Positions 58,095-64,000 of a stretch of DNA of 64,000 nt are shown one piece after another. Below the pieces are notes generated by a model. The model did no database searches and had not been told where the DNA came from. It saw only the letters and a list, made by a program, of their open reading frames with translations. The stretch's first letter is position 1. The number at the start of each line of letters is the position of its first letter. This DNA comes from an uncultured Bacteroidota bacterium (GTDB taxonomy: Bacteria > Bacteroidota > Bacteroidia > Bacteroidales > CAIWKO01): positions 42,698-106,697 of the forward strand of contig CALGYY010000098.1 of the NCBI GenBank assembly GCA_937934705.1, given 5' to 3'. The position numbers were made by a program, and so were the translations under genes.

Positions 58095-59558
58095 TTAATT
58101 CAGATTTAATGGTTTTCCCTGGTAAAAATCGAGGACCTTCACCCGGAAAACAAATTCATAACGGGACTGCAACAGATCCGATTTGGCCTTGGCCAGCTTG
58201 GTGCTGGCATCATTGTAATCGATGGCATTCAGCAAACCTACGTCATACTTCTGCTTGGTATAAACGAAGGCCTCCTGGTATGCATCCACACTTTTCAGAG
58301 CCGCATTGTAACGTTCAAGAGCCGCCAATGCATCTGCATGCGCCTGTTGTATGGTTTTGTTCAGGTTGCTGGCCGTGGTCTGATAATTCAGCTCGGCCAT
58401 TTTGTATTGAATTTTTGCAGAGCTGATCCCTGTCTGGACCTGCCAGCGGTTAAAGATGGGAACATTCAGATAGAGCCCGAACGACTTGTTCTGGTTGTCG
58501 CTGATCTGGTCACCAAATGATTTCACGCTATATGTGTAATTGAATGAAGGCCCGTAAACCTCCTCCAGTGAGGGATAAGTGTACCCGATCAGAACCGGAT
58601 CCCCGGGTGTGACCGATGCCTCTTTGCTGGCACCTGAATAACCTGTACCCCAGCTTCCGCTGAGAGACAGGGTCGGACTCAGTGCACCGTAAGCCATATT
58701 GACTCCCTTTTTCGCACTTGTGATCCTCAGATTGGCCGCTTTTATGGCGGGCTGGGTTTCCAGTGATTTGTTGTAAACTTCCTGAGGACTGACCAAAAGT
58801 GCTGAAGCCTCAGGCATAACGAGTGCTGGTTTTACAATTTCAAATCCTTCTGCAGAAGGCAAATCCAGCATCTGGACCAGTGTGAGGTACGATAGTTTCA
58901 ACTGGTTACGGGCATTAACCACGCTCATTTCTTCCCCGGCCTGCTGGGCCTCCAGCGTCAGCAAACTGCCTTTGGTGACCGTTTCAGCCGCCAGCAGTTT
59001 TTTCATCCTCTCCACCTGCTGTTGCGTCAGTTCAAGCTGGGATTCGGCAACCGCCAGAACTTCTATGTTGTAAAGGATCTGAAGATATGCCGTGGCCAGT
59101 GTCAGCGCAATGTCGTTCTTCATCTGCTCGAGATCATACCTGCTGGCCAGAAAGTCTGTCCTTTTCTGCATCAGGTTGTTCAGCATCTGTAAACCACTGA
59201 AAAGGACAACATTGGAACTCACCGCGAAATTGTTGGACTGCACACGGTTGGAGGCAAATTCATTGGTATATAGATCAAGCGTTTGCCCATAATTGTATAC
59301 ATGTGTTGCCGTACCATTGATGTTCGGAAAAAGATTGGCGATACTCTGATCATACTGCAGTTTCGATAACTGGGTGGATAACTGCTGCTGCTTGACCTGC
59401 AGGTTGTTGTCCCAGGCATATTGAATGCAATCCTCAAGACTCCATACCCGTGGAGCATCCGTCTGGGCCATCAGAAAACAGGGCGCCGCTGCGAGCATAA
59501 TCAGGCACCACAGGCGCTTCAGGGATGGCAGGTAAATGCCTGTCTGTTTACTGTTCAT
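58095..59558 (-). CDS. TolC-family outer-membrane efflux protein
   Basis: 487 residues from ATG 59556-59558; the open frame starts at a TTG 24 bases earlier. Signal peptide ending CFLMAQ. WSLEDCIQYAWDNNLQVKQQ, ANLFPNINGTATHVYNYGQT, VQSNNFAVSSNVVLFSGLQM, YGALSPTLSLSGSWG, VPIFNRWQVQTGISSA and YDVGLLNAIDYNDASTKLAK are typical OEP repeats. First gene of the operon with the adaptor (19-base gap) and tsaB. Confidence 0.92.
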   Translation of the reverse strand: MNSKQTGIYLPSLKRLWCLIMLAAAPCFLMAQTDAPRVWSLEDCIQYAWDNNLQVKQQQLSTQLSKLQYDQSIANLFPNINGTATHVYNYGQTLDLYTNEFASNRVQSNNFAVSSNVVLFSGLQMLNNLMQKRTDFLASRYDLEQMKNDIALTLATAYLQILYNIEVLAVAESQLELTQQQVERMKKLLAAETVTKGSLLTLEAQQAGEEMSVVNARNQLKLSYLTLVQMLDLPSAEGFEIVKPALVMPEASALLVSPQEVYNKSLETQPAIKAANLRITSAKKGVNMAYGALSPTLSLSGSWGTGYSGASKEASVTPGDPVLIGYTYPSLEEVYGPSFNYTYSVKSFGDQISDNQNKSFGLYLNVPIFNRWQVQTGISSAKIQYKMAELNYQTTASNLNKTIQQAHADALAALERYNAALKSVDAYQEAFVYTKQKYDVGLLNAIDYNDASTKLAKAKSDLLQSRYEFVFRVKVLDFYQGKPLNLN

Positions 59559-59640
59559 ATTGAGATTATCTTTTTTGATCAAATCAACGCCAACGCCCGT
59601 TTTTTGTTGTTCTGTCAGTGAATCACAGGCTAATGCGCAC

Positions 59641-59648
59641 CAAAATTA
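59641..59648 (-). promoter_or_regulatory. -7 box TAATTTTG of the tolC-adaptor-tsaB operon
   Basis: Minus-strand exact TAnnTTTG match 82 bases upstream of the ATG at 59558, in the divergent region shared with the aminopeptidase gene. Confidence 0.45.
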
Positions 59649-59712
59649 CGTTTTCCTCGCGTATGAAAGTCCTTTTAAGAAAAACTTATCACTTTCCTTC
59701 GTGTGATTTTGC

Positions 59713-59720
59713 TATTTTTG
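59713..59720 (+). promoter_or_regulatory. -7 box TATTTTTG of the M1 aminopeptidase gene
   Basis: Exact TAnnTTTG match. It ends two bases before the first ATG of the open frame (59722), so transcription would start at or after that codon; the ATG at 59761 is the more likely start. Confidence 0.5.
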
Positions 59721-59760
59721 TATGATATCGAAGCTTGTTAAACAAACATCATTACCCCTT

Positions 59761-62151
59761 ATGACCTTTTTCCGCTTCTCCTTTCCGCTTCTGATTTTTA
59801 TTTCAGTCTTGTTTGCAGCACAGGATGCGTCTGCTCAAAATCCATTGAACAAGGCTGAGATCAGCGACAGCATAGATGTGCTCCATTATGATATAAACCT
59901 CAGAATGGTGAACCTTTCCACCCATTCTGTCAGCGGCTATACCGAGCTCCGCGTGGTTTCCAAAGTCAGCAATCTTGCACTTTTCCGGCTCTGGCTTCAG
60001 CAACTGGAGGTGGACTCTGTTCTGATCAACGGAAGCCCGGCCGCATCATTCAGTTACAACGACACCCTCATCAGTATCGCACCAACGACCGCCTTTTCTT
60101 CCGGAGATACGTTCATCACAAGGGTATACTATCACGGATATCCTGTTACAGATCCTTCAGGCTGGGGGGGCTTCTACTTTTCTGCCGACAGCAATTTCGC
60201 CTATAATCTGGGGGTTGGTTTCGAAAGCGTTCCTCACAACTATGGTCGTGTATGGTTTCCCTGCATCGATGACTTCGTCGACAGGGCAACTTATGATATC
60301 CATATCACCACAAAAGATGATCGTATGGCCGTATGCGGCGGACTTTTGATCTCAGGAACTGACCATGGCGACGGCACCAAAACATGGCACTGGAGAATGC
60401 TCACGAGCATTCCGACCTATCTGGCCTCTGTCGCAGTGGGGAAGTACGTACCTGTGACGGGTACTTTCAACGGCATGGCCGGAAACATCCCCACCGCCAT
60501 ATATGTCAGGGCCGGCGACACCACCAATGCAAAGAATACATTCATTCATCTGAACGACATGCTGACCGCATTTGAACAGCGCTTCGGGCCTTACCGCTTC
60601 GAAAGGGTGGGCTACGTGGGCGTCCCCTTTAACAGCGGGGCCATGGAACATGCCACCAATATTGCTTACCCACTCGCGGTGATCAATGGCTCAACAGCCT
60701 ATGATGACCTGATGTCGCACGAATTGTCGCACATGTGGTTTGGTGATGCCGTAACCTGTGCCACTGCGGAGGATATGTGGATCAACGAAGGCTGGGCCCG
60801 CTACTGTGAAGCTATATTCAATGAGTATATGTATGGACCGCAGGATTATTATTCCTATATGCAGGAATTACATAAGAATGTGGTTCAGTTCACCCATGTT
60901 GAAGATGGAGGCTACCGCGCCGTTTACGGCATCCCGGCGGAGTATACCTATGGATCCACCGTTTACGATAAAGGCGCTGATGTGGCTCACACCCTGAGAG
61001 GTTATCTGGGCGACAGCACCTTTTTCAGCGTCATGAAGAAATACATGGATGACCACGCTTTCAGCCATATTTCGTCAGCGGAATTTCGTGATTATCTTAC
61101 GCAGGAAACAGGGATCAATATGACTCCCTTCTTTGATGTATGGATCTTTTCACCGGGTTTCCCGCATTTTTCTGTTGATTCCTTTAATGTGAGCGGAACG
61201 GGACCCTGGGCAGTCGAGGTTTTTGTCCGCCAACGGCTCAATCATGCACCGGCCATGGCAGATGATAATATCCTTGAAGTCACCTTTTTGAACGAACAAT
61301 GGCAGGAATTCACGGATACTATACGCTTTTCCGGTGCAGCTGGTCAAAAAACCTTCTCAGTTCCGTTTCTGCCTTCCCACGTGATGATGGACCGTTACGA
61401 TAAAATCTCTGATGCCATCACAGCACACGATATGGTGATCAAATCAACAGGACTGAAGTCTTTTCCCACAACCAACCTTTCCCTCGATGTGGTCAGCGTC
61501 AGCGATTCGGCCTTCGTCAGGGTGGAACACAATTTCGTAGCCCCCGACCCGCTGAAAACAGCCAACCCGGATATACAGCGCTTGTCAGACTACCGTTACT
61601 GGAAGGTGGATGGCATTTTCCCCTCAGGCTTTGTCAGCAAAGCCCGCTTCAGGTATAACAGGAGTACCAGCACCAGCACGGGTTATCTCGATAATACACT
61701 GATGACCTCCGCTCTGTCCAAAGATTCTTTGCTGCTTCTGTACCGCACAGGAGCCGGTGACGACTGGCAGGTGACGTCCTTTGTCATTGCCGGCACTGTC
61801 ACTTCCGGTGACCTGATCGCAGACACCCTTCGCTGCGGCGAATATACTCTGGCAATCGGAACCCCTTACGTTTCCGGTATTGAAAATACAAGAGGAAAGG
61901 AAGGCGGTCAGCTCAAAGTGTTCCCCAATCCGGCCGATGCCGTTTTTACCATTCAATGGAAACATCCTGGAGCCAGCAGGATCTGCATCTATAATATCAA
62001 AGGCAGAATGGTGGATGAATTCAGACTTGAGGCTGGACAGGACCGGCTGCTCTGGACTCCCGGCAATAAGGCTGCAGGAGCTTACGTTTTGAAACTTTAT
62101 GACGGGAAAGATGCGATTATCGGACAGGAAAAGGTGGTGTATACCCGTTAA
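59761..62151 (+). CDS. Secreted M1-family metallo-aminopeptidase with T9SS type A sorting domain
   Basis: 796 residues from ATG 59761, chosen because of the promoter position and the clean signal peptide MTFFRFSFPLLIFISVLF. M1 features: substrate-binding GAMEH (family GAMEN), zinc site HELSHMWFGD with the downstream glutamate in WINEGWARYCE, and the catalytic Tyr region YTYGSTVYDKGADV. The saddle domain ends near residue 480; a beta domain and the sorting domain (KVFPNPADAVFTIQW ... AAGAYVLKLYDGKDAIIGQE) follow. Extracellular peptide trimming. Overlaps the OmpA gene by 53 bases. Confidence 0.93.
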   Translation: MTFFRFSFPLLIFISVLFAAQDASAQNPLNKAEISDSIDVLHYDINLRMVNLSTHSVSGYTELRVVSKVSNLALFRLWLQQLEVDSVLINGSPAASFSYNDTLISIAPTTAFSSGDTFITRVYYHGYPVTDPSGWGGFYFSADSNFAYNLGVGFESVPHNYGRVWFPCIDDFVDRATYDIHITTKDDRMAVCGGLLISGTDHGDGTKTWHWRMLTSIPTYLASVAVGKYVPVTGTFNGMAGNIPTAIYVRAGDTTNAKNTFIHLNDMLTAFEQRFGPYRFERVGYVGVPFNSGAMEHATNIAYPLAVINGSTAYDDLMSHELSHMWFGDAVTCATAEDMWINEGWARYCEAIFNEYMYGPQDYYSYMQELHKNVVQFTHVEDGGYRAVYGIPAEYTYGSTVYDKGADVAHTLRGYLGDSTFFSVMKKYMDDHAFSHISSAEFRDYLTQETGINMTPFFDVWIFSPGFPHFSVDSFNVSGTGPWAVEVFVRQRLNHAPAMADDNILEVTFLNEQWQEFTDTIRFSGAAGQKTFSVPFLPSHVMMDRYDKISDAITAHDMVIKSTGLKSFPTTNLSLDVVSVSDSAFVRVEHNFVAPDPLKTANPDIQRLSDYRYWKVDGIFPSGFVSKARFRYNRSTSTSTGYLDNTLMTSALSKDSLLLLYRTGAGDDWQVTSFVIAGTVTSGDLIADTLRCGEYTLAIGTPYVSGIENTRGKEGGQLKVFPNPADAVFTIQWKHPGASRICIYNIKGRMVDEFRLEAGQDRLLWTPGNKAAGAYVLKLYDGKDAIIGQEKVVYTR

Positions 62152-63445
62152 TACGGCTGTTTTTGTTTTATGGGCACTGCTAATGTCCTCAGCGGGTATG
62201 CTGCAGGCGCAGGACAAGCGAAACCTTACTCCGGCCAATGCCGATTGCAGTGGTATTATTGACCTCCTGCCCAAAGATACCGTCTTTGGTCCTACTACAG
62301 CACCGGTCGGTTCCGGACAGCTCATGGAAATCCAGGGAGAAAAGAACAGTTTATACAGCTTCGAAAAGGAACACAATACCGTATGGTATCGCTTCAGGGT
62401 TCCTGTTGACTGTATCCTGTCTTTTGACATTATTCCGCAAAGCACAAAGGATGATTACGATTTTCTGCTCTACCGCTTTACCGGCAAGTCCTTTTGCAGC
62501 GATGTGGCGGCAGGGAAGCTGAAGCCGGTCAGGAGCTGTATTTCACGCTTCGATCCTGCCGTGCAGTCTGTGACCGGCCTGAGAGTCGGCGCCGAAGATA
62601 CATTGATGCATTCCGGGCCGGGACCGTCATTTGTTAAACCTCTGGAGGTGAAAACAGGGGAGATCTTTGTGCTGGTTCTCGATAATGTTTATCCGGGCGG
62701 ACAAGGGCATACGCTGAAACTCCATTACCGGAAGAAGCCACAGGAGCAAGCTCAGCAAAACAACACCGTTCCCGTGGCTGAAAAGACAGCACTGGGGGTG
62801 ACCATTGTGGATAAACTCAACGGGGTGCTGCTCGATGCCAATGCAAAACTCTTCCTGAAGAAGAAAGGCAACACGGCTCCGCTTGTTGTTTTTGACAGTG
62901 TATCCAGTTTTAAAACAGACCTGAGTCCGAATACAACCTATCTGCTTAAAATTGAAAAACAGGGCTATTTTGATTATTCCAAAGAAATCAAGACCCTGAC
63001 CGGATCAGAGAACCTGACTATGAAAGCAGAGATGGACCGCATTATTGTGGGCGGTAATGTGGTTTTTGAAAACATACTGTTTTATGGAAATGAAGCCAGA
63101 ATACTGCCGGGCTCGGAACCTGCCCTGGAAAGTCTGGAAGGAACTATGAAAAAGAATCCTGCCATGGTCATCGAAATACAGGGACATGTCAACTGTCCCC
63201 AAAGCTGGGAAAGCTGCCAGACCAGGAAAATGAACGACTTCAACATGAACCTTTCAAAAGCCAGGGCCAAAGCGGTCTATGATTATCTGGTTGGACAGGG
63301 AGTGGAAGCAACACGGATGACCTATGTCGGCTTTGGTGCCACTCAGATGCTCTATCCCGATGCCCGCAGCGAAGACAAAATGGAAAAAAACCGCAGGGTC
63401 GAGATCCGGGTGGTTTCCAACGCTGCTTCAAAGAGTCCACGCTGA
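62099..63445 (+). CDS. OmpA-family outer-membrane/peptidoglycan-binding protein
   Basis: 448 residues if the first ATG is used (an ATG 12 bases later is possible); both give a signal peptide ending GMLQAQ. The N-terminal 210 residues form a beta-sandwich (TVWYRFRVPVDCILSFDIIP; DDYDFLLYRFTGKSFCSDVA) like those that precede OmpA domains in this phylum. A small repeat region (VTIVDKLNGVLLDANAKLFL) comes next, then the OmpA C-terminal domain: NILFYGNEARILPGSEPALE, VIEIQGHVNCP, LSKARAKAVYDYLVGQGVEA and EKNRRVEIRVV. Binds peptidoglycan in the periplasm. The overlap with the aminopeptidase gene suggests co-transcription. Confidence 0.88.
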   Translation: MTGKMRLSDRKRWCIPVNTAVFVLWALLMSSAGMLQAQDKRNLTPANADCSGIIDLLPKDTVFGPTTAPVGSGQLMEIQGEKNSLYSFEKEHNTVWYRFRVPVDCILSFDIIPQSTKDDYDFLLYRFTGKSFCSDVAAGKLKPVRSCISRFDPAVQSVTGLRVGAEDTLMHSGPGPSFVKPLEVKTGEIFVLVLDNVYPGGQGHTLKLHYRKKPQEQAQQNNTVPVAEKTALGVTIVDKLNGVLLDANAKLFLKKKGNTAPLVVFDSVSSFKTDLSPNTTYLLKIEKQGYFDYSKEIKTLTGSENLTMKAEMDRIIVGGNVVFENILFYGNEARILPGSEPALESLEGTMKKNPAMVIEIQGHVNCPQSWESCQTRKMNDFNMNLSKARAKAVYDYLVGQGVEATRMTYVGFGATQMLYPDARSEDKMEKNRRVEIRVVSNAASKSPR

Positions 63446-63549
63446 TTGATCCTTTGCTGAATTCATAACAATCTTCCCTGAAATAATTTTAAGATATAGA
63501 AATAGATGGCATAATTATTGCAAAGAAAGGAGTCTTAACAAGCAATTTT

Positions 63550-63978
63550 ATGAGAACATCAATACTTTTTTTCATCGCTGCCTTCGGGCCTCTCATGCTC
63601 TTCGCCCAATCAAGAACTCCTCAGAACCAAGCCGTTAATTCCCAGTACGCTGTTCAGCGGACACAGGGAAGCTCTGTTTCCGGACAGAGCAGCACGGTGC
63701 CGTCGCAAACGGTGAGCGTTCAGCAAAGCGGTACTGATCACCGCTCGGGAGCGAACCCTGTTTCGGGATCGGTAATCAGGCACAAACCGGTGTTGACGGA
63801 ACAAAACATTGTTCCCGCGAATGCACAAAAGAAGGGAACAGTTCTGCGGAGTGCGGAAAGCGGTGGCAGGATGGAAGAAGTGAGTGTTCCGGCAGAGATA
63901 CAGCCTTATTATTGCGTGATGCAGCTTCCGGCCTCATATTATGTTTCTAAGTACATGACAAAACACGTAACTGCCTGA
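63550..63978 (+). CDS. Small secreted Ser/Gln-rich protein, unknown function
   Basis: 142 residues. Signal peptide MRTSILFFIAAFGPLMLFAQ. The mature part is rich in Ser, Gln and Val and low in structure (GSSVSGQSSTVPSQTVSVQQ), ending in a short Tyr-rich segment (EIQPYYCVMQLPASYYVSKY) with one Cys. Not recognised. The interval 63446-63549 has no terminator or exact promoter box; 63979-64000 is too short to assess. Confidence 0.65.
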   Translation: MRTSILFFIAAFGPLMLFAQSRTPQNQAVNSQYAVQRTQGSSVSGQSSTVPSQTVSVQQSGTDHRSGANPVSGSVIRHKPVLTEQNIVPANAQKKGTVLRSAESGGRMEEVSVPAEIQPYYCVMQLPASYYVSKYMTKHVTA

Positions 63979-64000
63979 TAATGTTGATAATATGGTTAAT

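Noticed and set aside
61624..62445. 273-codon minus-strand open frame
   Set aside because: Opposite the well-supported aminopeptidase and OmpA genes; its translation has no domain features.

Overview
The window comes from a Bacteroidota genome, most likely a free-living or sediment-type member of or near the Bacteroidales. Support: many secreted proteins with type IX secretion (T9SS) C-terminal sorting domains, lipoproteins with a lipobox followed by charged residues (SCKKD), repeated Bacteroidota-type -7 promoter boxes (TAnnTTTG), frequent absence of a clear Shine-Dalgarno sequence, and the family-typical gene order DUF4271-hemD-rnpA-yidD-S41 protease. No rRNA genes, CRISPR arrays, phage structural genes or transposase genes were seen.

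Layout. 1-2771: 3'-truncated giant adhesin-like T9SS type B protein. 3017-7559: ECF sigma/anti-sigma pair, a lipoprotein / small Cys peptide / radical SAM-SPASM operon and a stand-alone TonB-C protein. 7812-10592: rsmI, an SGNH hydrolase and tcdA. 10611-11585: two inverted nonamer arrays bracketing a four-helix-bundle (IVP-type) gene, then tRNA-Gln(CUG) with a heptamer array and terminator. 11664-17365: a defence-island-like block with two paralogous MazG plus nuclease-DUF2075-helicase modules, one of them led by an HNH endonuclease gene. 17400-19890: gene-poor stretch with a broken small gene, a perfect 24-bp palindrome, a FISUMP lipoprotein and a LuxR-type remnant. 19895-28020: secreted C10 protease, BASS transporter, lipoprotein, S41 protease, yidD, rnpA, hemD, DUF4271. 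28041-34782: CecR/Ybh-like ABC-2 exporter operon with its TetR regulator. 34957-42926: mrdA-rodA, facing EnvC, DUF4292, TPR and nucleotidyltransferase genes. 43159-49962: T9SS and lipoprotein genes, a LecA-like lectin, flippase, dut. 50079-53750: an AAA/DUF4143 ATPase cassette with 11-bp inverted ends beside a tRNA-Val cluster that contains aberrant tRNA copies. 53751-63978: T9SS protein, tsaB-adaptor-TolC operon, M1 aminopeptidase, OmpA protein, small secreted protein.

How the genes fit together. Core functions cover cell-shape peptidoglycan synthesis (PBP2, RodA, EnvC), tRNA maturation and modification (RnpA, TsaB for t6A, TcdA for ct6A), ribosome methylation (RsmI), membrane insertion (YidD), haem (HemD) and dUTP control (Dut). 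Accessory functions sit beside tRNA genes: the nuclease-helicase/MazG block next to tRNA-Gln, and the ATPase cassette next to tRNA-Val. The strongest candidates for undescribed biology are (a) the doubled MazG plus nuclease-helicase modules, (b) the tRNA-Val copies whose anticodon arm has become a CCCGACT..AGTCGGG palindrome, (c) the ATPase cassette with short inverted ends, a duplicated tRNA 3' end and a decayed relative nearby, and (d) the inverted nonamer arrays around the four-helix-bundle gene. All functions are inferred by reading the sequence; no database search was possible.
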